From Acidipropionibacterium acidipropionici (GTDB lineage Bacteria > Actinomycetota > Actinomycetes > Propionibacteriales > Propionibacteriaceae), in NCBI RefSeq assembly GCF_001441165.1, contig NZ_CP013126.1, positions 372,001 to 436,000 on the forward strand: DNA of 64,000 bases. Direction: 5' to 3'. This document shows, piece after piece, positions 1 to 8,264 of the stretch. The notes below the pieces were generated by a model, which was not told the DNA's origin, made no database searches, and saw only the letters and a list, made by a program, of their open reading frames with translations. Numbering within the stretch: position 1 is the stretch's first letter; each line of letters begins with the position of its first letter. A program made the translations under genes and the position numbers.

Positions 1-20
1 TCGTCATCCATTGCGTTCAT
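1..20 (-). CDS. Possible 5' end of a gene downstream of dnaX (partial)
   Basis: On the minus strand an ATG at 20 opens a frame that reads MNAMDD and leaves the window at once. Genes for the YbaB/EbfC nucleoid protein or RecR often follow dnaX, so a gene here is expected, but six residues cannot identify it. A short hairpin (CCCGAC/GTCGGG, 28-41) lies between this ATG and the dnaX stop. A start at the inner ATG is equally possible. Confidence 0.25.
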
Positions 21-60
21 GAAACTACCCGACAGGTCGGGCACAACCCAGCCCAGACCT

Positions 61-3003
61 CTACTGCTCCGCCAACGGGTCGTCGATCACCACGCCGCCG
101 AGCTCGGCCATGATGAGCTGGGCCGGGGACTGCTGGGGCGCCTCGACGATCTCCGAATCCGTCCAGTCGGCCTCCTCCGGCGGCTCCTCGGGCGGCGCCT
201 CATCGACACGGTGGGACATCGCGCGGATGTTCTCCTTGGCCCGCGCCGACCAGCGGTGGGTCATGACGTGGTGGGCCGCGTCGTCGATCGCCCCGGCATC
301 CTTCCCGCCCGCCGGATCACCGGCAGCCCGTTCCGGCGGGGTCGATGCGCTGGCCGGGCTCGGGCCGCTCGCCGGGCTCGGTCCACTAGACGGGCTCGGT
401 CCACTAGACGGCATGGGAACACCGGCCGGTGACGGAGCACTGGCCCGCACCCCGTCGGAGATCGGCGTCGAATCAGGGGCCGGAACGGGCGAATCGGGCC
501 GCGCGGCCACGGATTCCCGGTCGGCCGCGTCCCGGGCCGGGACGGGCACTCCGCCGGCAGGGTCGACGACGACGCCGACCGGTCCGTCCACCGCCCGGTC
601 ACGATCGGTCTGGTCGCGGCCGGGCTCAGAAGGGTCCGGAGGGGCCTCCTGCGGGCCGCCGGGTTCCGAGCCGTATCCGGGCCCGGAGCCTCCCCCGGGT
701 CCGGCGGAATACGGTTCCGGCTGGGAGGGCCCCGACGGAGCGGGACCGGCGGGCCCCTGCCCGCCGCCGAGCACCGGAGTGAAGGTGAGATCGACGCCCA
801 GCACCTCCACCACCGCGTCATGGAGAGTCGCCTGGTCCGGGCCGCTCTCGAACATCTGACGGGCGCCGGGATTGGCGAAGGCGATGGTCGCGGAACGTCC
901 GTGCACCTCGACCACCTGGGCGTACTGGGACAGCACCATCCAGGCCACCTTCCGCCGTCCCCTCACGACGTCGAGGACCTGCGGCCAGGCGCGACGCACC
1001 ATCGCGATGTCCACCTGACCCTGGCCGGACGGCGCGGGCCCGGAGGCCTGCTCCCCGGGCCGGGGGCCGGCGTCGGGCCGGGGAGACGACGGACTCTCCT
1101 GCCGGGACCGGTCCTGGCGAGGCTGCTCGGGCCGGTTCTCCTGAGGTCGAGCCTGCGGCTGATCCCGGCGCGCCTCGGGGCCCTGCCCACCGGGGGCGTA
1201 GTCACGGCTGCTGGGCCGTGGACGACGCCGCGGCTGCGAGGGCTGTTGGGGCGACGTCGCGGACGCCCCGGAGGACCGCGGAGGCGGCGCTCCGGCGCCG
1301 CTGGTGTCAAGCTCCTGAGGCGGCTGCGGAGAGGCCTGACGCGGGGACTCCTGCCACCGAGACTGCGGCGTCTCACCCCCGGCGGTCCTCGACGGCTGCG
1401 ACGTCTCCGCCGACGCCACCGGCGCAGCGGACCCCGTACTCTGAACAGGCGTTACGGGTACAGGTGCCGCCGGCATCTCGCCCGCCACGCCGTCACCCAT
1501 CCCCATCCGACGTTCCAGACGCTCCAGACGGGCGCTGTAGCCACGATCACCGGCGTCGGCACCGGGCAGCAGGATCCGTGAACACATGAGCTCCAGATGG
1601 AGCCGCGGCGCCGTCGTCCCCCTCATCTGCGTCAGCCCGGTGGCCAGCACCTCGGCCGCCCGGGTGAGCTCCCCGGACCCCAGCCCGGCGACCTGATGGG
1701 ACAGCCGCCCGGCCTGCTCGGGAGAGACGTCGATCAGCCCGCTCGTGCAGGCGTCGGGAACCGCCGCGAGGATGACGAGATCGCGCATCCGGCGCAGCAG
1801 GTCCTCGGCGAACCGCCGCGGGTCCTGGCCGACCTCGATCACCTTGTCGATCGTGGCGAAGACCTCGTGGGCGTCGCCGGCCGCGAAGGCGTCGACGATC
1901 TGGTCGAGCAGCGCGTCGGGGGTGTACCCGAGCAGCGCCGCGGCCTGCTCGTAGGAGACGCCGTCCGCCTGGGCGCCGCCGAGCAGCTGGTCGAGCACCG
2001 ACAGGGAGTCGCGCACCGACCCGCCGCCGGCCCGCACGACCAGCGGAAGCACCGCATGATCGACGGCGATGCCCTCCTGCTGGCAGATCTGCTCCAGGTA
2101 GGTGACCAGCGTCTTCGGCGGCACGAGCCGGAACGGGTAGTGATGGGTGCGCGAACGGATCGTCCCGATGACCTTCTCGGGCTCGGTCGTCGCGAAGATG
2201 AACTTGACGTGCGGCGGAGGCTCCTCGACCAGTTTCAGCATGGCGTTGAAGCCCTGCGTGGTCACCATGTGGGCCTCGTCGATGATGTAGATCTTGTAGC
2301 GCGAGGCCACCGGAGCGAAGAAAGCCCGCTCCCGCAGATCCCGGGCATCGTCGACGCCGCCGTGGGAGGCCGCGTCGATCTCGATGACGTCGATCGACCC
2401 CGGCCCGCCCCGTCCCAGGTCGCGGCAGGACTGGCAGACCCCGCACGGGGTCGGCGTCGGCCCCTTCTCGCAATTGAGGGCTCTGGCGAGGATCCGGGCG
2501 CTCGTGGTCTTGCCGCACCCCCGCGGACCCGAGAACAGGTAGGCATGGTTGACGCGGTTGTTGAGGATCGCCCGCTTGAGGGGCTCGGTGACGTGCTCCT
2601 GGCCGATCACCTCGTCGAAGGTCTCGGGACGGTAGCGGCGATAAAGGGCCAGCGGCGGCTCCGGGACGTCATCGGAGGGGACGTCCACCGGGCCGGCATC
2701 GGGCTCATCCTCCGGCTCGGGCTCGGGTTCCTCGACCTCGGGAACGATCAGGTCGTCGGGATCGACGTCCTCCTCGGAATCCAGCCCCTCGGGCTCGAGC
2801 GGCGTCTCGGGGCCGCTGAAGGCGTCGACGGGCCCGTCGTCGGGCTCCTCCTCGACGTCGTCGGCGGGAGTGGGCTCGGCCCCGGCCCCCGGCTCGGCGG
2901 GCTCGGGCTCACCGCCGAAAAGATCGGGCCCGTCCTGGACATACTCATCGAGACGATCGTCGTCACTCGGTTCGTCGGCCATCGGGTCGTAGTCCTCGTC
3001 CAC
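61..3003 (-). CDS. dnaX: DNA polymerase III subunit gamma/tau
   Basis: Clamp-loader ATPase subunit that loads the beta clamp and couples the replisome. The AAA+ region begins at about residue 119 (ALYRRYRPETF). Walker A is GPRGCGKTT near 159-167, followed by a zinc-binding CGVCQSC cluster, Walker B (YIIDEAH) and the sensor region GTIRSRTHHYPF. A long Pro/Gln/Arg-rich linker leads to a tau-like C-terminal domain (VRRAWPQVLDVV...). The protein is about 980 residues, longer than most, partly because of an acidic Asp/Glu/Pro-rich N-terminal extension of about 118 residues. I start at the GTG at 3003 because a TAGGGT box (3011-3016, minus strand) lies 7 nt upstream, the leaderless pattern seen elsewhere here. 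An ATG at 3063 and one at 2982 are alternatives. The linker carries an 18-nt tandem repeat at 373-408. Confidence 0.93.
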   Translation of the reverse strand: MDEDYDPMADEPSDDDRLDEYVQDGPDLFGGEPEPAEPGAGAEPTPADDVEEEPDDGPVDAFSGPETPLEPEGLDSEEDVDPDDLIVPEVEEPEPEPEDEPDAGPVDVPSDDVPEPPLALYRRYRPETFDEVIGQEHVTEPLKRAILNNRVNHAYLFSGPRGCGKTTSARILARALNCEKGPTPTPCGVCQSCRDLGRGGPGSIDVIEIDAASHGGVDDARDLRERAFFAPVASRYKIYIIDEAHMVTTQGFNAMLKLVEEPPPHVKFIFATTEPEKVIGTIRSRTHHYPFRLVPPKTLVTYLEQICQQEGIAVDHAVLPLVVRAGGGSVRDSLSVLDQLLGGAQADGVSYEQAAALLGYTPDALLDQIVDAFAAGDAHEVFATIDKVIEVGQDPRRFAEDLLRRMRDLVILAAVPDACTSGLIDVSPEQAGRLSHQVAGLGSGELTRAAEVLATGLTQMRGTTAPRLHLELMCSRILLPGADAGDRGYSARLERLERRMGMGDGVAGEMPAAPVPVTPVQSTGSAAPVASAETSQPSRTAGGETPQSRWQESPRQASPQPPQELDTSGAGAPPPRSSGASATSPQQPSQPRRRPRPSSRDYAPGGQGPEARRDQPQARPQENRPEQPRQDRSRQESPSSPRPDAGPRPGEQASGPAPSGQGQVDIAMVRRAWPQVLDVVRGRRKVAWMVLSQYAQVVEVHGRSATIAFANPGARQMFESGPDQATLHDAVVEVLGVDLTFTPVLGGGQGPAGPAPSGPSQPEPYSAGPGGGSGPGYGSEPGGPQEAPPDPSEPGRDQTDRDRAVDGPVGVVVDPAGGVPVPARDAADRESVAARPDSPVPAPDSTPISDGVRASAPSPAGVPMPSSGPSPSSGPSPASGPSPASASTPPERAAGDPAGGKDAGAIDDAAHHVMTHRWSARAKENIRAMSHRVDEAPPEEPPEEADWTDSEIVEAPQQSPAQLIMAELGGVVIDDPLAEQ
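373..408. repeat. 18-nt tandem repeat inside dnaX
   Basis: Two perfect copies of CGGGCTCGGTCCACTAGA follow diverged copies of the same unit. On the coding strand they encode the repeated hexapeptide SSGPSP in the disordered linker between the ATPase and C-terminal regions of DnaX. The length of this linker is likely to vary between strains. Confidence 0.8.
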
Positions 3004-3010
3004 GGACCGA

Positions 3011-3016
3011 ACCCTA
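3011..3016 (-). promoter_or_regulatory. Candidate -10 element of leaderless dnaX transcript
   Basis: TAGGGT on the minus strand, followed by 7 nt and then the GTG at 3003. No Shine-Dalgarno sequence is seen. The spacing would place the transcription start at or next to the GTG. The same arrangement occurs before several other genes in the window. Confidence 0.5.
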
Positions 3017-3062
3017 GTTGACCCGTAGGACAGTTTTGTCAGCGGAGGGGACAACCCCTCCA

Positions 3063-3179
3063 CGCTCGCGCAGGCGCTCGCTCCTCCTCGAACAGGTTGG
3101 GACAGCGAACGCGCTCACAATCCCCTGCGCTCGCGCAGGCGCTCGCTGACCCCTCGAACAGGTCGGGTCAGCGACCGCG
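3063..3179. repeat. Two tandem copies of a ~51-nt intergenic repeat with GC hairpins
   Basis: CGCTCGCGCAGGCGCTCGCT occurs at 3063-3082 and again at 3128-3147, a 65-nt period. Each copy is followed by a related segment (CTCGAACAGGT..GGG.CAGCGA.CGCG). A GGAGGGG/CCCCTCC hairpin sits just before the first copy. A third copy of the core lies in inverted orientation near 59763-59785, also beside a G-rich hairpin. The block separates dnaX from the small membrane protein gene. Function is unknown. Confidence 0.7.
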
Positions 3180-3214
3180 TCCGGCCACCCTCCACACTCG
3201 CGCAGATCGACCCG

Positions 3215-3571
3215 TCACCCGAAGAACCACAGCATCAGCGCGATCGCGGCCACCAGGCCGGCCACTGCCCAGGAGCCTGCCACCACGCCCTTGACCCGGT
3301 GTCCGAGCCGCTTGGCCTTCTTGTTGGCGAGGGTCACGACCAGCGGAGGAATGACGAACACGAGGATGTCGAGCACCAGCACCGTACGGTTCAACCACAC
3401 CGGGACGCCGGACGGGGCATCGAGCTGCGGATATCCCAGGTTCGCCGGGAGCAGGGTCTGCATCGCCATTGAGGCGAGGCCCGCCGGCAGGAAGAGCAGC
3501 ACGCACACCCATGTGATCCCGCTCCAGATCACCCCGGCACGATTGGTGGTGATGATGCGGCGTTCGGTCAT
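3215..3571 (-). CDS. Small integral membrane protein of unknown function
   Basis: A 118-residue protein with about three hydrophobic segments: near the N-terminus (GVIWSGITWVCVLLFLPAG), a middle one after WLNRTV (LVLDILVFVIPPLVVTLA), and the C-terminus (VVAGSWAVAGLVAAIALML). A basic stretch NKKAKRLGHRVKG lies between segments 2 and 3. The ATG at 3571 is chosen because AGGAG lies 6-7 nt upstream. The longer open frame beyond it has no membrane-protein character. I do not recognise a family. It stands alone between dnaX and the S4-domain gene. Confidence 0.75.
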   Translation of the reverse strand: MTERRIITTNRAGVIWSGITWVCVLLFLPAGLASMAMQTLLPANLGYPQLDAPSGVPVWLNRTVLVLDILVFVIPPLVVTLANKKAKRLGHRVKGVVAGSWAVAGLVAAIALMLWFFG

Positions 3572-3777
3572 TGGATCTCCTGAAGACGTCACACCCACGC
3601 TATGCCGTCGCACAAGCGGCCCCTCCCCCGGGCCGGGACAAAAAGGGGCTCCCCGCGCACCCGGTAGAGCCGACCTACCCTTGCTACCTCTCGGTCCTGG
3701 GGGGGTTCGGACGGATGCCGCCGCACGGGGAACCGGAGTCAATAGTAGCAGGGGGACGACGTCCGGCGCTCGCGATG

Positions 3778-3812
3778 GTCGGGCGTCGGGCGTCGGGCGT
3801 CGGGCGTCGGGC
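3778..3812. repeat. Heptanucleotide tandem repeat GTCGGGC x5
   Basis: Five perfect copies of GTCGGGC lie immediately upstream of the probable promoter (TACGGT near 3817, CAGAAT near 3825) of the S4-domain gene. The 3572-3866 stretch otherwise holds no convincing gene. Short tandem repeats next to a promoter can change copy number by slippage. Confidence 0.85.
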
Positions 3813-3866
3813 GAAGCTACGGTGGCAGAATCAGGCACACCGATGGGATCGTCCGAAGGAGGCCCG

Positions 3867-4208
3867 ATGACCAGGATCGATGTCTGGCTGTGGTCGGTGC
3901 GCGCCTTCAAGACCCGTTCCCTGGCCACCAACGCCGTGAAGGGCGGACATATCCGCCTCAACGACGATCCGGTGAAGCCCGCCAAAGAGGTGAAGCCCGG
4001 CGACCTCGTCACCATCAAGACCCCGGGCTGGGACCGGGTGCTCAAGGTGGTGCAGCCGATCGGCAGGAGGGTCGGGGCCAAGATCGCCGTCGAGGCCTAT
4101 GAGGACATATCGGCCCCCCGCCCGAATGGCTGTCGGCCCCGATGGCCCGACGGGACCGCGGAGCGGGCCGCCCGACGAAGAAGGACCGCCGCGAGATCGA
4201 GCGTCTGA
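3867..4208 (+). CDS. S4-domain RNA-binding protein (Hsp15/RlbA-like), C-terminus frameshifted
   Basis: The small S4 RNA-binding fold family includes Hsp15, which handles stalled 50S-peptidyl-tRNA complexes. The start MTRIDVWLWSVRAFKTRS and the segment KGGHIRLNDDPVKPAKEVKPGD are typical of the S4 family. GAAGGAGG lies 6 nt before the ATG. As read, the last 30-odd residues are Arg-rich and end at 4208. One base added in the C6 run at 4114-4119 restores a frame reading YEDISAPPPEWLSAP, then RPTKKDRREIERLRG, and ending at 4228, the tail expected for actinobacterial homologs. So this is either a real frameshift or a homopolymer sequencing error. Confidence 0.85.
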   Translation: MTRIDVWLWSVRAFKTRSLATNAVKGGHIRLNDDPVKPAKEVKPGDLVTIKTPGWDRVLKVVQPIGRRVGAKIAVEAYEDISAPRPNGCRPRWPDGTAERAARRRRTAARSSV

Positions 4209-4266
4209 GGGGCCGCGAGAACCGCTGATTTGGCGTCCCGCTCGGCGAACCGGTACGCTCTTCCGC

Positions 4267-4354
4267 GGAGGATTCGCCTAGAGGCCTATGGCGCTCGCTT
4301 GGAAAGCGGGTTGGGTTCACGCCCTCACGAGTTCGAATCTCGTATCCTCCGCCA
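4267..4354 (+). tRNA. tRNA-Ser (anticodon GGA)
   Basis: The acceptor stem GGAGGAT pairs with ATCCTCC, followed by G and an encoded CCA. The anticodon stem CTCGC/GCGGG encloses loop TTGGAAA, giving anticodon GGA at 4301-4303. A long variable arm marks it as class II, as expected for serine tRNA. The T-arm contains GTTCGAATC. It reads codons UCC and UCU. Confidence 0.96.
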
Positions 4355-4358
4355 CCAG

Positions 4359-4387
4359 CCCCTCACCATCGCGGTGAGGGGTCTTTT
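4359..4387 (+). terminator. Intrinsic terminator of tRNA-Ser
   Basis: A perfect 9-bp stem CCCCTCACC/GGTGAGGGG with a 5-nt loop is followed by TCTTTT, 4 nt after the encoded CCA. It is the only hairpin in the window with a clear U-tract. Confidence 0.9.
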
Positions 4388-4398
4388 CATGGTCATGA

Positions 4399-4478
4399 TG
4401 TGCGCATATCACTAGCTGGAGGCCCCGATCCGACACATATCTGTCGCCACGGCTCCTCCAGCTAGTGATATGCGCACA
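4399..4478. repeat. Long intergenic palindrome, family 1 copy A
   Basis: Perfect 24-bp inverted repeat: left arm 4399-4422, right arm 4455-4478. The arms run from TGTGCGCATATCAC to CTAGCTGGAGG. The 32-nt centre holds a second small stem, CGACA/TGTCG (4431-4446). It lies between the tRNA terminator and the HhH-GPD gene. Related arms carrying GTGCGCAT and CTAGCTGGAG recur at 11549-11626 and 14158-14223. Confidence 0.93.
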
Positions 4479-4513
4479 CCCGGTCCCCGCACCGCCTCTG
4501 CCACAGCCCCGCG

Positions 4514-4519
4514 TAGCAT
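4514..4519 (+). promoter_or_regulatory. Candidate -10 element of leaderless HhH-GPD transcript
   Basis: TAGCAT lies 7 nt before the ATG at 4527 with no ribosome binding site between, consistent with a leaderless mRNA. Confidence 0.5.
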
Positions 4520-4526
4520 CGGGCCG

Positions 4527-5255
4527 ATGCCCACCACCCTGGATCTGCGGGACCTCCCGGCCGCCCTCCGCGCGCACCTGGGCCCGCGGACGGCGTGGTG
4601 GACGGTGCGCTCCCCCTTCGAGATCCTCGTCGGCTGCGTCCTGGTGCAGAACACGAACTGGCGAAACGTCGAGGGCTCCCTGGCCGGCCTGCGCGACGCC
4701 AGCGTCGACTCCCCCGCCGATCTGCTGAACACGACGACACCCGAACTCACCGCACTCATCCGCAGCTCCGGATTCCAGACCTCCAAGGAGCGCGCCCTGC
4801 GCGGCCTGTGCGGCTGGTGGGCCACCCGTCTGGGTGGGACGGGCCCGGCCATCAAGGCGCCCGTCGAGGCCTCGGCGCTGCTCGCCACCTCGGCGCTGCT
4901 GCCCGAAACGCCCACGCCGCAGCTGCGCGCGGAGCTGCTCGGCCTGCGGGGGATCGGCCCCGAGACGGCCGACGTCATCATGCTCTATCTGCTGGGTCGC
5001 GGGGTCTTCGTCTCCGACACCTACGCCCGCAGGCTGCTGACCCGGCTCGGGCTGGCGGTTCCCCGCAGTTACAACGCCCTGGCCCGTCTGGTGACCCGGC
5101 AGGTGGATCTGGACCTGGCCGGCTGGCAGGAGTTCCACGGACTCATCGACGACTACGGCAAGCAGTACTGCACCGGCGACGCCGCCTGGGAGCGCGGCCC
5201 GCTGGCCGGCCACCGCCTCGCGCCGAAGGACGGGGGCGCGGTGCATGCCCGTTGA
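4527..5255 (+). CDS. HhH-GPD family DNA glycosylase (endonuclease III-related)
   Basis: Helix-hairpin-helix glycosylases remove damaged or mispaired bases. The protein has 242 residues. VLVQNTNWRNVE is the typical family start. The hairpin LRGIGPETADVIMLYLLGRG is followed by FVSDTYARRLLTRLG, whose Asp is the likely catalytic residue. In relatives a C-terminal C-x6-C-x2-C-x5-C iron-sulfur loop follows. Here the equivalent segment (KQYCTGDAAWERGPLAG) keeps one Cys only, so the cluster is probably lost. The ATG at 4527 is chosen from the leaderless -10 and because the upstream frame runs into the palindrome. The 3' end overlaps the next gene by 11 nt, suggesting coupling. Confidence 0.88.
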   Translation: MPTTLDLRDLPAALRAHLGPRTAWWTVRSPFEILVGCVLVQNTNWRNVEGSLAGLRDASVDSPADLLNTTTPELTALIRSSGFQTSKERALRGLCGWWATRLGGTGPAIKAPVEASALLATSALLPETPTPQLRAELLGLRGIGPETADVIMLYLLGRGVFVSDTYARRLLTRLGLAVPRSYNALARLVTRQVDLDLAGWQEFHGLIDDYGKQYCTGDAAWERGPLAGHRLAPKDGGAVHAR

Positions 5256-6618
5256 TCGGCTCACCGCCCCTCCTCGACGCGATCACCGGCCCGATCGCCG
5301 GGGAGACGGCGGCCTGCGACGCAGCCTGACTCTTCCCACCCTCATCGTCTACGGCCTGCTGTTCATCGGACCCACCTCCCCGATGGGCACCTTCGGTGTC
5401 CTCGACGCCCGGAGCCACGGGGCGATCGGCCTGGTCTTCATCATCGCCACCCTGGCCGTGGCCTTCACCGCATGGTCCTACGCCCGGATGTCGCGGGCCG
5501 TCCCGCTGGCGGGATCGGTCTTCGCCTACGCCTCGGCCGGGCTGGGACGCCGTCCCGGTTTCATCGCCGGCTGGATGCTGGGCCTGGACTATCTGTTCAT
5601 GCCCTCGATGATGTCCCTGATCCTGGGCATCGCCGCACACCACCTCGTCCCCTCGGTGCCGGCGTGGGTGTTCACCGCGGCCGGCATCGTGCTCATGACG
5701 GGCCTGAACCTGGCCGGGATCAGGACGACGACCACTGTCAGCTTCATCATCCTCGGCGTCGAGATCGTGATGCTGGCGGTCTTCGTCGTCGCGGCGGTCG
5801 TCGTGCTGGCCACCCACGGGCCGCAGCGCGGCTGGCTCTCGCCGCTCACCGGCGTCGGCCCCTTCGATCCCGCCGGGGTGATCGGGGCGGTGTCGATCGC
5901 CGTGCTGTCCTTCCTCGGGTTCGACGGCATCGCCAGCTTCGCCGAGGAGACCACCGGATCGAGCCGCCAGGTCTCCCGCGCCCTGGTCGTCTGCCTGGTG
6001 CTGGCCGGCGCCCTGTTCGTCGTCCAGACCTATCTGGCCGCCCTGCTGTCCCCGAGGACGCCGGGCTACCTCGCCGCCCACCAGGGCGAGCAGGGCACCG
6101 ACTTCTACCAGCTCCTCGACTCCCAGATCGGCACCTGGCTGGGCACCACGGTCACCGTCGTCAAGGCGATCGGGCCGGTCTTCTCGGCCATGGTGGCCCA
6201 GGCCGCGGCCAGCCGACTCATGTACGGGATGGCCCGCGACGGGGCCCTGCCCAGACCCCTGGCCAGGATCGACCGTCGCACCCGCACCCCGCGCAACGCC
6301 GTCCTGGTGACCGCCGTCCTCACCCTGTCCATCTCGGTGTCCGCGGCGATCCGCCCCGACGGCCTCGACCTGCTCTCCTCGCTGGTGACGGTCGGGGCGC
6401 TGGTCGGGTTCCTCTTCCTGCACGCCGCAGTGATCGGATACTTCGTGTGCGGACGGCGCACCTCCCACCGGGCCGCCCACATCGTCATTCCCGTGATCGG
6501 CGGCCTCATCATCGCGACCGTGCTGGCGCTGGCCGCCCACCCGGCACTGGTCGTGGCCGGAATCTGGTTGGCCATCGGGCTGGCGGCCCTGGCGGTCCGG
6601 GAGCGGACGGCCGGCTGA
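5245..6618 (+). CDS. APC-superfamily amino acid permease (copy 1)
   Basis: A 457-residue transporter with about 12 membrane segments. It starts with a cytoplasmic tail and the motif LRRSLTLPTLIVYGLLFIGP. The conserved APC region SFLGFDGIASFAEETTGSSRQVSRA sits mid-protein and points to amino acid or amine transport; the substrate is unknown. It begins inside the end of the HhH-GPD gene (ATG at 5245). A close paralog lies at 10171-11544, with the same length, the same C-terminal region and long shared nucleotide runs. The two copies flank the TetR/ABC module. Confidence 0.9.
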   Translation: MPVDRLTAPPRRDHRPDRRGDGGLRRSLTLPTLIVYGLLFIGPTSPMGTFGVLDARSHGAIGLVFIIATLAVAFTAWSYARMSRAVPLAGSVFAYASAGLGRRPGFIAGWMLGLDYLFMPSMMSLILGIAAHHLVPSVPAWVFTAAGIVLMTGLNLAGIRTTTTVSFIILGVEIVMLAVFVVAAVVVLATHGPQRGWLSPLTGVGPFDPAGVIGAVSIAVLSFLGFDGIASFAEETTGSSRQVSRALVVCLVLAGALFVVQTYLAALLSPRTPGYLAAHQGEQGTDFYQLLDSQIGTWLGTTVTVVKAIGPVFSAMVAQAAASRLMYGMARDGALPRPLARIDRRTRTPRNAVLVTAVLTLSISVSAAIRPDGLDLLSSLVTVGALVGFLFLHAAVIGYFVCGRRTSHRAAHIVIPVIGGLIIATVLALAAHPALVVAGIWLAIGLAALAVRERTAG

Positions 6619-6648
6619 GGTGGGCCCCGCCAGGAGGCCGGCCGGCGT

Positions 6649-8264
6649 TCAGGCGCCCGTCAGATCCCTGCGCCGCATTCCCCACAGGCCGATCCCGGAC
6701 AGCACTGCCGCTGCGGCCGTCAGGCAGATGAGGACCATCACCGAGGCGTCCTCGGCGGGGGCCGTCGGGGTGAGCGCCACCGGCGAGATGTCGGCCACGG
6801 CGTCCGGAATCCCGAGGAGATCCTCGAAGAAGACGACGACGGCGATCCAGCCGACCAGGATCCAGGCGGCCTTCGCGGCCCGCGGCGCCCAGCCGACCAG
6901 CGCGACGGCCAGCCCCAGCACCGCCAGCACCGCGGGCAGATAGCCCAGCGTCGCGCCGATCAGACGCCACAGCCAGGCACGGTCGTCCAGCGCCGACGCC
7001 GTCCCGATTCCCAGGCCGACCGCCGAGGCCAGCAGCGCCAGCGTCACGCCGACTGCCGAGACGGCCAGCCATCCTCCCATCACCCCGATGCGCCCCGCCC
7101 CCATCGCGATCTGATGCTCGATGCGTCCGGCCGACTCCTCCTCGCGCAACCGCAGCACCAGGTGCACGGCCAGCGCCGTCACGCCGGCGGCCAGATAGGC
7201 GGCGATGAGACCGCCGAACGAATCCAGCAGCGCCCCCGAGCCCCGAGCCAGGTGGCGATCTCCGGCGTCTCGGCGACGAGATCCTCGATGGCGCCGGCCA
7301 GGCTGCCGAACACCACGCCGAGCACCAGCAGGGCGATCGTCCAGGCGATGATCGACGGCCGCAGGAGCCTCAGCGCCATCCCCGCCGGCGAGACCAGACC
7401 GGCCGGGGCACTCGCCCGGCCCCGGCGGGCGGGCAACAGCCCCTCCCCCAGATCCCGACGACCGGCCAGCAGCCAGGCGACGACCAGAGCAAGCACCGCC
7501 AGACCCAGACCCAGCCCCAACGGCCACCAGCGCAGGTCGGCGAAGGCCCTGATCTGCTGGGCCCAGGCGATCGGGGAGAGCCACGACAGCCAGGAACCGC
7601 CGTCGGGATCGTCGACGTCGCCGACCGCCCTGGCCAGGAAGAGCGCCCCCAGCACCGCCATCGCGAGCCCGCCGGCCGAACGGGAGTGCTCTGCCAGCTG
7701 GGCGGCACACAGGGCCAGAGCGCCGAAGGCCAGCCCGGTCACCAGGCACGACGCCCCGAAGGCCAGCGATCCGGCGAGATCCAGACCGGTGGCCACCAGG
7801 CATCCGGCCACCACCGCCGCGACGAGCGCATTCATCAGCACCACCAGCAGCATCGCGGCGCTCGCCGGGGCTGCCCGCCCGGTTGGCAGGGCACGGACCA
7901 GTTCGGTGCGCCCCGCCTCCTCGTCTCCCCGGGTGTGGCTCACCGCCGCGAGGATGCTCATGATGGCGACCGCCACCAGGAGGAACATGCCGATCTCGCT
8001 CACCACCACGGCCCCGACACCCGGATCATGGGCCGATCCGGACGGGCCGGCGCCGAAGAACGGCCCGGTCATCACGACGGTTCCCGGCATCCGCGAGATC
8101 TCGGCCCTGGCGATTCTCGCCGCCGCGTCCGGGTAGGCGTCCCGCACCGCCGGGACGGTGGCGCCGGCCGTCAGCCCGACGCCCAGGCACCACATCCCGA
8201 TCCTCAGCCGGTCGCGGCGCAGCCCCCAGCCCAGCAGACGCAGGGTTCCGGTCAGCGGGGTCAT
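6649..8264 (-). pseudogene. ABC-2 type exporter permease, split by a frameshift
   Basis: Membrane half of an ABC exporter of the kind paired with TetR regulators in actinobacteria. The N-terminal part starts at ATG 8264 (MTPLTGTLRLLGWGLRRDRL) and holds about 8 hydrophobic segments. It loses frame near 7230-7245 after EIATWLGARG. The C-terminal part continues in the next frame as SGALLDSFGGLIAAYLA and ends at 6649 with GLWGMRRRDLTGA. One extra G in a short G run (C run on the plus strand, 7239-7245) would restore a continuous protein of about 537 residues. The ATG overlaps the ATPase stop as ATGA, so the pair was translationally coupled. It may be a sequencing error rather than gene death. Confidence 0.85.

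Noticed and set aside
1597-3021. 474-residue open frame on the plus strand opposite dnaX
   Set aside because: Arg/Gly/Asp-rich translation without family motifs, in the codon-position shadow of dnaX. Typical of high-GC antisense frames.
3063-3179. CRISPR array
   Set aside because: Only two imperfect copies with repeats too GC-rich and no regular spacers; no cas genes in the window.
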